The position numbers and the translations under genes are program-made. This document shows positions 6,580 to 14,310 of a stretch of 15,011 nt of DNA, piece by piece (the first letter of the stretch is position 1; every line of letters begins with the position of its first letter). Below the pieces are notes generated by a model. That model saw only the letters and a program-made list of their open reading frames with translations. It made no database searches and was not told the origin of the DNA. The stretch is from positions 1 through 15,011 of the forward strand of contig SKSH01000063.1 in assembly GCA_007118075.1 (NCBI GenBank), written 5' to 3'. The DNA comes from Halobacteriales archaeon (GTDB taxonomy: Archaea; Halobacteriota; Halobacteria; Halobacteriales; SKSH01).

Positions 6580-8634
6580 TCACTCGATGAGTAGGTCCAC
6601 GGCCACCGCCTCATCCTCGGTGACGATGACCGGGTTGAACTCGAGCGTGGTGAGATCGTGGGCAAGGTACACCTCAGAAGCGAGCGCAGCGAACTCGGCC
6701 AAGGCTGTCTCGTCGCCACTGAGGCCTCGATAACCACTCAACATCCTGCTAAGTGGGGTTTCAGCGATCATCTCCCTAGCCAACTGTTCATCGACTGGAA
6801 GGGCCCGGTGGGCGAAGCGTTCGAAGAGATCGACGAACACGCCACCGGGTCCGATTGTCATCACCGGTCCGAAATCATCATCGACGGTGATCCCGATGAG
6901 TGCCTCGATACCGGTATGTTGGCGCTGGATGACGAGCTCGCCATCGGGAACGTTGTCGATTGCTGATTGGAGCTTTGTCTCCGAATCAATATCCGTGTGG
7001 ACTCCATCGACATCTGTCTTGTGTGAGATGGCAAGCGGTGATGCTTTGACGACGACCGGGTACTCGATCGCCTCTGCCGTTTCGATTGCAGCCGCCACCC
7101 GATCACCGCCAGTCTGTGCGATGACCCGCGAGGTAGCGAACGTGATGCCATAGCTCGCTAAACGATCAATCGCATCACCGAGATCTGCTCTTGGGAATGA
7201 TCGCACCGGTTCGCTCATTCGCACGTGACTCACTCGTGTCCGACTCAATCGGTCGATGGCGCGGGCGTGCTCATAGAGCCGCTTGCAGGTACCGATGGCC
7301 CTGACGGGGTCCTCGTAGACGAGGATTCCCAATGCTTCGAGGGCACGAACGTCCGAAGGCGCTGGTCGACTCCCGGTGAACACCGTCATGATCGGGAACG
7401 CATGCGCCTGCTGGACACGCTTGATGTCGGCCATGATCGTCTCGATGACCTCAGGTCCCGAGTTCCCGAACTGGATGAGGAGTGAGTTGACCGATGGATC
7501 AGCGGCTAGAGCATCGATACACGCACCGAAGACTGACGGATTACTGATCGCGTATCCGGTGACGTCGAGAGGGTTTTTCGCCGACCCATAGCCGGGGATG
7601 TGCGACTCGATGGTCGCGACGGTCGAGTCATCGAGTGACGCGAGGGGGAGGCCAATGTCCTCGGCACGATCTGCACCGAGGGCGGCTGCACCACCAGACA
7701 TGCTGACAATTCCAAGCCCTCCCGTCGGGTCTGGTAAGGATGCTGGCGGAAGGTGAGTGACCGCCTTGATGGTGTCGACAAATTCGTCGACCCCCCGAAC
7801 TTTCATGACCCCGGCTTGACGGAGCACAGCATCGTAGACCGCCTTATCTGACGCCACACTCCCGGTATGACTCGCTGTCGCCTGACGGCCACGTGCAGAT
7901 GTCCCCACCTGGATTGCGACGACCGACACCCCGGCCTCGATCGCACGACGTTGAAGATCGAACACGCGATGTCCCTCGGTGACGGCCTCGAGATACATGG
8001 CGACCGTCTTCGTGTGTTCATCGTCGATGAGTGCACCGAGTAGCTCCAAGGAGTCGATATCTGCCTCGTTACCGGTCGATATCCATGAGCTTGCGCCGAT
8101 TCCCTCGTCCTGGACAAGTTGGAACATGGCTCCACCGAATGCCCCACTTTGAGAGATGAACCCGACCGGTCCTGGATGGAGCACGTCACGCTTGCAGATG
8201 GACGAGAAGGTGGCAGCGGTTGCCTTGGGGAGGTTGAGCAGCCCCTCGGAGTTGGGACCAAGCAATCTGATGCCATGTTCGTCGGCAATCTCGATGAGAC
8301 GTTTCTCGAGCGATGCACCATCCCCATCTACCTCACTGAATCCAGAGGCGATGATCATGGCGTACGGGATCCCGACGTCAGCACACTCGGTGACGATCGT
8401 TGGCGTCAATGCCGCGGGAACGAGCACCATCGCGAGATCTGGAACGGCCGGTAGCTCTGCCACCGAGTCGTAACAGTGTTCTCCATCGATGCGATCCCGG
8501 TTCGGGTTGACGAAGTATAGCTCGCCCGCGTACCCATGCTTCTCGAGGTATCGATGAGGGCGACCGGAGAGTTTCGTCTCATCACCCGATGCACCAATGA
8601 GGGCGATCGACTCCGGTGCCAACAGTCGGTTCAT
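6580..8634 (-). CDS. ADP-forming acyl-CoA synthetase (acetate--CoA ligase family, fused alpha-beta)
   Basis: Interconverts acid + CoA + ATP and acyl-CoA + ADP + phosphate. This is the 684-residue single-chain form typical of haloarchaea. Domains in order: N-terminal CoA-binding Rossmann domain (ALIGASGDETKLSG at 11-24), succinyl-CoA ligase-like domains with the phosphorylated His256 in ATASHTGS, and a C-terminal ATP-grasp domain from about residue 480 (YPVVVKASPLAISHKTDVDG; MTIGPGGVFVDL; closing FNPVIV). His256 falls where characterised archaeal ADP-forming synthetases carry the phospho-His. Its ATG overlaps the stop of the upstream amidohydrolase (ATGA), so it is probably translated with it and may activate the acid made by that step, or recover ATP from an acyl-CoA end product. 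The acid is unknown. Confidence 0.94.
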   Translation of the reverse strand: MNRLLAPESIALIGASGDETKLSGRPHRYLEKHGYAGELYFVNPNRDRIDGEHCYDSVAELPAVPDLAMVLVPAALTPTIVTECADVGIPYAMIIASGFSEVDGDGASLEKRLIEIADEHGIRLLGPNSEGLLNLPKATAATFSSICKRDVLHPGPVGFISQSGAFGGAMFQLVQDEGIGASSWISTGNEADIDSLELLGALIDDEHTKTVAMYLEAVTEGHRVFDLQRRAIEAGVSVVAIQVGTSARGRQATASHTGSVASDKAVYDAVLRQAGVMKVRGVDEFVDTIKAVTHLPPASLPDPTGGLGIVSMSGGAAALGADRAEDIGLPLASLDDSTVATIESHIPGYGSAKNPLDVTGYAISNPSVFGACIDALAADPSVNSLLIQFGNSGPEVIETIMADIKRVQQAHAFPIMTVFTGSRPAPSDVRALEALGILVYEDPVRAIGTCKRLYEHARAIDRLSRTRVSHVRMSEPVRSFPRADLGDAIDRLASYGITFATSRVIAQTGGDRVAAAIETAEAIEYPVVVKASPLAISHKTDVDGVHTDIDSETKLQSAIDNVPDGELVIQRQHTGIEALIGITVDDDFGPVMTIGPGGVFVDLFERFAHRALPVDEQLAREMIAETPLSRMLSGYRGLSGDETALAEFAALASEVYLAHDLTTLEFNPVIVTEDEAVAVDLLIE

Positions 8635-10028
8635 TTGGCCTGCCCGCGAGTGAGATATTTCCCGATACCGGGCTCGACGAGTCGTTCACCGTGGTGTATG
8701 GCGATTTCCCCACCGAGGATGACGTGGGAGGGCAGTCCTTTGATCTCACGGCCATGCACGGAGGACCATCGCGGTTCTCTCGTGTGGAAGAAGTCGTCGT
8801 CGATTGTCATCGTGGCATCGGTATCGACGATTACGAGATCTGCATCGGATCCCTCGGCGATCACTCCCTTTCGTGGATAGAGACCGAATCGTTTGGCGTT
8901 GTTCGTCGCACATACTTCGACTAGGCGAGACATCGTGATGCGCCCTTCATGATACCCTTCGGTCAACATCATCGGGAGGAAGAATTCGAGTCCGGGTTGA
9001 ATACCAGGTGGGGCATCCCACATATTACCGTACTTACCCTCACCACCCTCTCGGACCTCTTTACTGGTGGCGATGTGATCGGTCCCGACGTGTTCGATAA
9101 CTCCTGACCTGACGGCCTCCCACAGTCGTTGCTGATGCTGCTCGTCACGAAGTGGGGGTGAAACCTTTCCCCATACACCGATGTCCTCGTCTGCGGTGTT
9201 CACAAGGAACGTCACGAGCGTCTCACCTACGAGCGGGACACCTGCCGCCTGATACCTTGCCAGCGTGTCGACTCCTTCTGTAGATGAGATGTGTACAGCA
9301 TACGATCTGGCACCACTGAACTTGGTTAATCTTCCGACCTGATCGACCTGTATGGCCTCTGCAATCGGTGGTGACGCTTCGCGCCATGCAACCAGATCAG
9401 ACCGTCCGGCATCGCGCATTCGTTGTTCCATCAGCCGTTGAATCTCTGCGTTCTCGCAGTGGAACATGGCGATCGTCTCCGGCGCATTGGAGAGGATTTC
9501 AAGCACGCGGAGGACTCGATCGACCTCGCACGGCTCGATGTCAATATCATGGTATTTGTACATGTTGAAGAACATCTTAAACGAGATGACGCCACGGTCG
9601 ATTAGTCCCTTAATCTCTCCGATGTGATGTTCATGACTGATGACGGCATGGTGTACGAAGTCGACGTACGATCGATCCTCTCCGATCTCGATGAACCGGT
9701 CCCAGTGTGGGAGGTATGGATCACCATGCTCGATGAAGTTCATGATCGTCGTGACACCACCGTGGAGCGCTCCACGGGTCTCTGTCTCGAAATCAATGGG
9801 CAGCTGCTCAGGAAATCCCAAATCACGTCGGCCGAGGTGAACGTGTGGATCGACAAATCCAGGGAGCACGTACTCCCCGGCTGCATCTATCACTCGCTCA
9901 CCCTCCGGCAGTTCCTCGGATGCTTCAATGGCGACGATCCGGCCGTCATCACAGGCGACGCCGCCTTCGATGATCTCCGCCTCGGTCACGATCTTGGCAT
10001 CAGTGATGGTGAGATCAACGGTGGTCAT
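8631..10028 (-). CDS. Dihydropyrimidinase/hydantoinase-family amidohydrolase (copy 1)
   Basis: Metal-dependent hydrolase of the cyclic amidohydrolase group (dihydropyrimidinase, hydantoinase, allantoinase, imidase). At 465 residues it has normal length. Binuclear-metal residues are all visible: His62 and His64 in DPHVH, carboxylated Lys151 in SFKMFF, His190 in FHCEN, His246 in HISS, and Asp317 in GTDH. The substrate loop after Lys151 reads KMFFNMYK, one residue longer than the usual KMFMAYK spacing, and GETLVTFLV replaces the usual GETCPQYL-like block, so the substrate probably differs from dihydrouracil or hydantoin. It follows the LLM gene by 42 bases containing its own TATA-like box, and its stop overlaps the acyl-CoA synthetase start. 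Enamidase of nicotinate catabolism belongs to the same superfamily. Confidence 0.92.
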   Translation of the reverse strand: MTTVDLTITDAKIVTEAEIIEGGVACDDGRIVAIEASEELPEGERVIDAAGEYVLPGFVDPHVHLGRRDLGFPEQLPIDFETETRGALHGGVTTIMNFIEHGDPYLPHWDRFIEIGEDRSYVDFVHHAVISHEHHIGEIKGLIDRGVISFKMFFNMYKYHDIDIEPCEVDRVLRVLEILSNAPETIAMFHCENAEIQRLMEQRMRDAGRSDLVAWREASPPIAEAIQVDQVGRLTKFSGARSYAVHISSTEGVDTLARYQAAGVPLVGETLVTFLVNTADEDIGVWGKVSPPLRDEQHQQRLWEAVRSGVIEHVGTDHIATSKEVREGGEGKYGNMWDAPPGIQPGLEFFLPMMLTEGYHEGRITMSRLVEVCATNNAKRFGLYPRKGVIAEGSDADLVIVDTDATMTIDDDFFHTREPRWSSVHGREIKGLPSHVILGGEIAIHHGERLVEPGIGKYLTRGQAK

Positions 10029-10056
10029 CGTGCATGCTACAGCCGATATCGAGGGT

Positions 10057-10066
10057 CAATATAAGG
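10057..10066 (-). promoter_or_regulatory. Likely TATA box of amidohydrolase copy 1
   Basis: The minus strand reads CCTTATATTG in the 42-base gap after the LLM gene, with TATATT 30-35 bases before the ATG at 10028. It is the best TATA match in the window and suggests an internal promoter with a short 5' leader, allowing the amidohydrolase-to-LeuD segment to be expressed apart from the NTF2-like/LLM pair. Confidence 0.5.
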
Positions 10067-10070
10067 GTGT

Positions 10071-11051
10071 TCACCGTGGTGCGCATACCGAGAGCATCCT
10101 TTGAACTTCTGAACGTTTTGCACCAACAGGTGCTCTGATGATTGGAAGTCCAACACCGGCATCGCGGAATGACGTGATACCTGCCTTGACGTCCTCAGGG
10201 GTTCCTGTCACCGATAGGTGGTCGACGAATGCATCGCTGATGGCTGCCGCTGCCTCAGCAGTAGAGCTAGCTTGCTCTGCACGTTCGACCTCGTCTGCAA
10301 AGCCGGCGGCTGCCGCGACGCGACCGTAGTAACCAGGGATATCGTGGAGATAGTACGCAATGTGTGCCCGAGCCTTGTCGCGTGCCACCTCGGGATCATC
10401 GTCAACCGCTACGAGAAGGTACATCGCCACATCGATGTCTTCCACCGTGCGACCCGCTCGACCAGCACCTGTCTTGAGCCATCCGAGTGCTTCGCTAAAC
10501 TGCTCGAGGGGGTAAAGGTTCGGTAGCCAGCCGTCGAACCTGGCACCCGTCAACCTGACGTTTCCCGGACCGAGTGCGGCGTTATAGATCGGAATCTCCT
10601 CTCGTACCGGTTCGAAGGCGTCCCAAAACCGCGTCCGGGTTGGTGTAAAAAATTCACCCTCGTAGGTGGTGGTATCACCGCGAAGATACCGCCTGACGAG
10701 TTCGACATACGACTCGAGGCGAGATAACGGTCTATCGAAGGTGACACCGTGGAACGCCTCGACCACGTCGGGATGTGCGACCCCGAGTCCGAGGATCGCC
10801 CGGCCATCTGCGTGTGCGTCGAGGGTCGCGATCGATTGTGCGGTCGAGGCCGGAGTGCGTGCAAAGATATTGACGATACCTGTGGCGAGCTTGATCTCGG
10901 TGGTCCCCGCGGCCCACCGTTCGAGCTTACCGAATGCCGTCTTCCCCTGACCTTCAGCCGTCCAGACACTTTCATAACCGAGCTCCTCGGCGAGCACCAC
11001 CAGGTCGAGATCATCGCGAGTCGAGAAGAGTACTCCAGTCCGTTCAGTCAC
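10071..11051 (-). CDS. LLM-class (luciferase-like) F420/flavin-dependent oxidoreductase
   Basis: A cytoplasmic TIM-barrel oxidoreductase of the bacterial luciferase/methylene-tetrahydromethanopterin reductase (Mer) group. It has 326 residues. Recognisable segments are AEELGYESVWTAEGQGKTAF (21-40), KLATGIVNIFARTPASTAQS (54-73), the glycine turn AILGLGVAHP (85-94) and the C-terminal VTGTPEDVKAGI. F420 as cofactor is the usual case in haloarchaea, but an FMN monooxygenase like pyrimidine oxygenase RutA cannot be excluded. The start is GTG at 11051, overlapping the TGA of the NTF2-like gene (GTGA), so the two are probably co-translated. In this setting it may reduce or oxygenate the ring before amidohydrolase opening. 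Confidence 0.92.
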   Translation of the reverse strand: MTERTGVLFSTRDDLDLVVLAEELGYESVWTAEGQGKTAFGKLERWAAGTTEIKLATGIVNIFARTPASTAQSIATLDAHADGRAILGLGVAHPDVVEAFHGVTFDRPLSRLESYVELVRRYLRGDTTTYEGEFFTPTRTRFWDAFEPVREEIPIYNAALGPGNVRLTGARFDGWLPNLYPLEQFSEALGWLKTGAGRAGRTVEDIDVAMYLLVAVDDDPEVARDKARAHIAYYLHDIPGYYGRVAAAAGFADEVERAEQASSTAEAAAAISDAFVDHLSVTGTPEDVKAGITSFRDAGVGLPIIRAPVGAKRSEVQRMLSVCAPR

Positions 11052-11422
11052 TCGAGAACCCCCGTCGCAGCCAGATCATTGTAGATGTCGACCTGACTGA
11101 TCAATCCGTCCTCGACCACGTATACATCGACGTAACGGATATCCTCGAAGCGATCACCATTGTTGTTGATCCCATAGAGTGTCCCTTGGCTAATCACGAA
11201 TGGACCGGTCTCGATCCACTGACCGAATTCTTTTTGCACCCATTTATAGCGAGGAGCCAACCAGGAGAGCATCTCCTCGGCAGCCGCGTCTCCTGCGAAG
11301 CGTTGTCCAGGGAGAGTGATGATCGCGTCATCAGCGAAAAGCTCGCCGACGGTGGCTCTGTCCTCTGGATCTGCCATCCGATCAAAGAATTCCTCGACGA
11401 CCGAACGCGGTGTTTCGACCAT
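11048..11422 (-). CDS. NTF2/SnoaL-like small protein (possible hydrolase, isomerase or accessory)
   Basis: A 124-residue protein of the nuclear transport factor 2/SnoaL/limonene epoxide hydrolase fold, recognised by its pattern: amphipathic N-terminal helices (VVEEFFDRM, ATVGELFADDAIITLPG) followed by antiparallel strands (YKWVQKEF, ISQGTLYG, RYVDVYVVEDGLISQVDIYND). Members serve as hydrolases, dehydratases, isomerases or non-catalytic partners; the pattern does not choose. The reading frame stays open up to 11785, but that upstream part is antisense to the PrpD-like gene. ATG 11422 gives a standard family length and has a TTTAGG box at -31 to -26. Its stop overlaps the LLM start, implying that it acts with the LLM enzyme. 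Confidence 0.8.
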   Translation of the reverse strand: MVETPRSVVEEFFDRMADPEDRATVGELFADDAIITLPGQRFAGDAAAEEMLSWLAPRYKWVQKEFGQWIETGPFVISQGTLYGINNNGDRFEDIRYVDVYVVEDGLISQVDIYNDLAATGVLE

Positions 11423-11447
11423 ATCCTCACCAATGGGGATGCGGTAA

Positions 11448-11454
11448 CCTAAAT
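11448..11454 (-). promoter_or_regulatory. Likely TATA box of the NTF2-like gene and long minus-strand series
   Basis: The minus strand reads ATTTAGG, with TTTAGG 26-31 bases before the ATG at 11422. The spacing fits leaderless transcription and the hexamer is the same as that before the CoA-transferase gene. It would drive the NTF2-like/LLM pair and perhaps all genes down to 3581. Confidence 0.42.
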
Positions 11455-11476
11455 GCCCTCGTGTTGCCGGAATAGC

Positions 11477-11480
11477 TATA
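11477..11480 (+). promoter_or_regulatory. Possible TATA box of the MmgE/PrpD gene
   Basis: TATA within AGCTATACG lies 33-36 bases before the chosen ATG at 11513, implying a leader of about 10 bases. Together with the minus-strand box near 11450 it makes a compact divergent promoter region. An upstream ATG at 11453 would place this box inside the gene, which argues against that start. Confidence 0.35.
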
Positions 11481-11512
11481 CGCTTTCGGCGGCCGGTACC
11501 ACGCGACAGATA

Positions 11513-12919
11513 ATGACCGACCCGACGATGGATAACCGCGATGAGGTACTGGACGATGCCGCTGGTACCAGTGATGCACGCTGGCAGCAGTTGGTGGATG
11601 CTTTCCTCCAGGGGACACCGCCAGTAGAGGCTCGAAAGGCAGCGACGAGGGTCGTAGCTGACGTCATCGCCGCGGCCGTCGCCGGATCGCAGTTCGACGA
11701 TTATCCCCCGGTGTGGTCCACCGTCAACCTTCCCAACGGTGAGGCGACTGTACTCGGTACGAACCGGACTACCGATGCTGTCCACGCCGCTGGCCTAAAT
11801 GGGACCGCAGCGATTGCACAGGAGATCGAAGAGGGGCACAACACCGGAGGCCACGTCGGGGCTGGGATTGTCACTGGTGCATTCGCGAGTGCGGAAGATT
11901 ACGATGTCGATGGTGAGGTACTCATCGACGCAGTCGCAAAATCATATGAACTGTGTACTCGGATCGAGCATGCCCTCTTTGCCCTCAAAGCACACATCAA
12001 CGAGGACTCCCCGTGGCTTCTCAGGAATCCCCACTCGACATGGACGACGGTCGGACCGGCAGTGGCAACGTCGTTAGTAGCACATCCCTCTGGGACGCAT
12101 GCGATGGATGCGTTCCTTCTAGGTGCGAATCGGTCGGTCGTATCGATGTACGATCCATACCGTGAGGGTCCACCATCACGTAATCTGACCGCCGGTGCAT
12201 CAGCAGCCACCGGTGTTCTCATCGGAAAACTGGCATCCGCTGGATTCGCTGGTTCTCCCTCGACGATTCAGCGGATCTACGAACCGTTCGAGACGCTCGT
12301 CGATGGTGGTTTCACCGAACGGTTCGACGAGCTCGGGGAGCGGTGGACGGTAACCGAGGCGTACTTCAAGCCCTATCCTTCTTGCCGATACACACATCCC
12401 CCGCTCGACGCGCTTCGTGACCTCGGAACCGGGGTCAACCCTGAGGGGATCACCGCCATCGATGTGGAGACGTTCGCGAACGCAGCCGACATGAATCACC
12501 GACATCCGACGACACCAACTGGGGCAAAATTCTCCATCCCATATGTGCTTGCTACCTTCCTCCATCGAGGGGTGCCTACCTTCGATGATTTCTCCCCGGA
12601 ATCGATCGCCGATCCAGTTGTCCAAGAAACCGCTGACTGCGTCTCCATCAGCATCGACGATGACTTTGAACAACGGTTTCCAGCGGATTGGGGCGCTCGT
12701 GTCAGGATTGTGTATGAGGATGGTCGAAGTGAATCAGCCGAGCGACGCTTCCCTCGTGGGGATTATCGTGAACCGTTTGATGATGCGGCATTCCTCGATC
12801 GGCTCGAGACGATCCTCGCGGTCGGGTTGTCGAATCCTGATACCCGTACAGTCGCCGATGCATTACTAGCGATACAGGATCGACCAGTGCGCGAGCTGGG
12901 TGAACAATTACGTAGGTGA
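11513..12919 (+). CDS. MmgE/PrpD family protein (2-methylcitrate dehydratase/cis-aconitate decarboxylase-like)
   Basis: Member of the family that includes 2-methylcitrate dehydratase (PrpD), cis-aconitate decarboxylase and iminodisuccinate epimerase, all acting on polycarboxylic acids without a cofactor. From ATG 11513 it has 468 residues, close to the family norm of about 450. Recognised segments: EEGHNTGGHVGAGIV at 106-120, HSTWTTVGPAVAT at 174-186, the hallmark FKPYPSCRYTH at 285-295, and KFSIPYVLA at 339-347. The frame extends to ATG 11453, but that would add 20 atypical residues overlapping the promoter region; ATG 11528 is also possible. It diverges from the NTF2-like gene and ends 5 bases from the convergent amidohydrolase copy 2. 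With the LeuCD-like pair and KRCGH lyase it would cover the post-synthase methylcitrate steps. Confidence 0.9.
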   Translation: MTDPTMDNRDEVLDDAAGTSDARWQQLVDAFLQGTPPVEARKAATRVVADVIAAAVAGSQFDDYPPVWSTVNLPNGEATVLGTNRTTDAVHAAGLNGTAAIAQEIEEGHNTGGHVGAGIVTGAFASAEDYDVDGEVLIDAVAKSYELCTRIEHALFALKAHINEDSPWLLRNPHSTWTTVGPAVATSLVAHPSGTHAMDAFLLGANRSVVSMYDPYREGPPSRNLTAGASAATGVLIGKLASAGFAGSPSTIQRIYEPFETLVDGGFTERFDELGERWTVTEAYFKPYPSCRYTHPPLDALRDLGTGVNPEGITAIDVETFANAADMNHRHPTTPTGAKFSIPYVLATFLHRGVPTFDDFSPESIADPVVQETADCVSISIDDDFEQRFPADWGARVRIVYEDGRSESAERRFPRGDYREPFDDAAFLDRLETILAVGLSNPDTRTVADALLAIQDRPVRELGEQLRR

Positions 12920-12924
12920 TCTAA

Positions 12925-14310
12925 CTAGATGGGACGATCGATGTGCGAGCCAGTCCCTGGCTCGGCGAGGACCTCTCCATCCTCGTATGCGACCGCTCCA
13001 TTCGCAATCGTGTGCGTTGGCCAACCAGTGATCTCTCGGCCCTCATATGGCGAGTAATCAGCCGAACTCTGCAGAACTTCTGGTGTGACGGTCCTCGTTT
13101 CGTCGAGGTCGACAACGACGAGATCAGCGTCGGTTCCGACTTCGAGTGAGCCCTTCTGTGGGTAGAGGTTCCATGCCTTCGCTGTGTTCGTACTCGTGAT
13201 AGCGACCGCTCGTTCGAGGCTGATTCGTCCAGTATTCACTCCTTCTGAAAGAATGAGTGGGAGCATCGTCGCCGTCGAAGGGAATCCTGGTAGGCTGTCT
13301 GGGACATCGTCACCGATCTTGTCTTCGGCGAGATTCGCGCAGTGGTCGGTACCGATTGTTGAGATCGTACCATCTGCGATTCGCTGCCAGAGAATCTCCT
13401 GATTACGCGCTGAGCGGACCGGTGGATTAACATTGTGTCGCTCGTCGCATTCCTCCGTTGTCAGCGTGAGATAGTGGGTACAGGTCTCACCGGTGATGGA
13501 CCACCCAGACGACTGGAGCTTCGCGAGTTCGTCTGCGGTCCGGCCAGCTGAGATGTGGACGGCATAGAATCCATCGTAGTCGTGCTGGCGTGCGAGTGCA
13601 GCTCCAGCGATCATACTCTGTGTCTCAGCATAGTCCGGGAAGGATTCGACAAGCGCTTCATATCCTCGATACTCCTGGTTCTCATCCCGCTCGACCTCGA
13701 GGTACGGATTTTCCCCGAGTGCACTCGTGATCTCCACATTCTCTGAATGATAACCCAACGTGGTTGGGACATCGAGGTTGGCCAGCGCTTGGATGAATGC
13801 GTCACCCCAGTCGTCGCGCATCTCGCAATCGACGCCGAACTTCTCAGTGGCGACGTACTTGTAGTTCATGTACCACTTGAACGAAGTAATTCCGAGCTCA
13901 TCGACGATTTGAGGGATCTCATCGATGTGTTCGTAGCTGAGCAGGCCGAGTGAGAAGAAATAATCGTGGCGGTAGTTTGCCTCTGCTTCCTCGAAGTAAT
14001 CCGCCATGATCTCGGTGTAGGGACCCGGTCGCCGGAAGAAGTTGCCAATTGTGGTGACACCACCGACAAGATCGGACCGACTCTCGGTGTCCCCATCCGC
14101 AGCGAGTGAGTTGTAGATTCCGTGATGCGTGTGTGGATCGATCGCGCCAGGGAGGACGTACCGGTCGGATGCATCGATGATGCGATCTCCGCCGAAGGAG
14201 CCTCGTTTGCCGATCGCTGCGATGGAATCCTCCTCGATGGCGATATCTGCGTCCATCCGCCCGTGGGCGTTGACGAGCGTCCCTCCTGAGACGACGAGAT
14301 CGTAGCTCAT
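12925..14310 (-). CDS. Dihydropyrimidinase/hydantoinase-family amidohydrolase (copy 2)
   Basis: Second cyclic amidohydrolase, 461 residues from ATG 14310. Metal ligands are complete: His60 and His62 in DPHTHHG, Lys145 in SFKWYMNYK, His188 in GYHSEN, His252 in HISAG, Asp322 in GTDHC. Tyr150 sits five residues after the Lys, the normal hydantoinase spacing, and GETCTHYLTLT keeps the usual family block, so this copy is closer to classical enzymes than copy 1. It has a charged insert around 196-230 before the HIS motif. The frame stays open to 14490, but that stretch is antisense-unrelated filler over the amidase gene; ATG 14310 overlaps the amidase stop (ATGA). The coupling suggests ring opening here and amide or carbamoyl removal by the amidase. 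Confidence 0.93.
   Translation of the reverse strand: MSYDLVVSGGTLVNAHGRMDADIAIEEDSIAAIGKRGSFGGDRIIDASDRYVLPGAIDPHTHHGIYNSLAADGDTESRSDLVGGVTTIGNFFRRPGPYTEIMADYFEEAEANYRHDYFFSLGLLSYEHIDEIPQIVDELGITSFKWYMNYKYVATEKFGVDCEMRDDWGDAFIQALANLDVPTTLGYHSENVEITSALGENPYLEVERDENQEYRGYEALVESFPDYAETQSMIAGAALARQHDYDGFYAVHISAGRTADELAKLQSSGWSITGETCTHYLTLTTEECDERHNVNPPVRSARNQEILWQRIADGTISTIGTDHCANLAEDKIGDDVPDSLPGFPSTATMLPLILSEGVNTGRISLERAVAITSTNTAKAWNLYPQKGSLEVGTDADLVVVDLDETRTVTPEVLQSSADYSPYEGREITGWPTHTIANGAVAYEDGEVLAEPGTGSHIDRPI

Noticed and set aside
11423..11785. Long N-terminal extension of the NTF2-like frame
   Set aside because: It would be antisense to the start of the PrpD-like gene and would bury the TTTAGG promoter box; the family length is met from ATG 11422.
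12919..12930. ATCTA-AC-TAGAT palindrome between the convergent PrpD-like and amidohydrolase copy 2 genes
   Set aside because: A 5-bp arm overlapping both stop codons is too short to call a terminator or operator.
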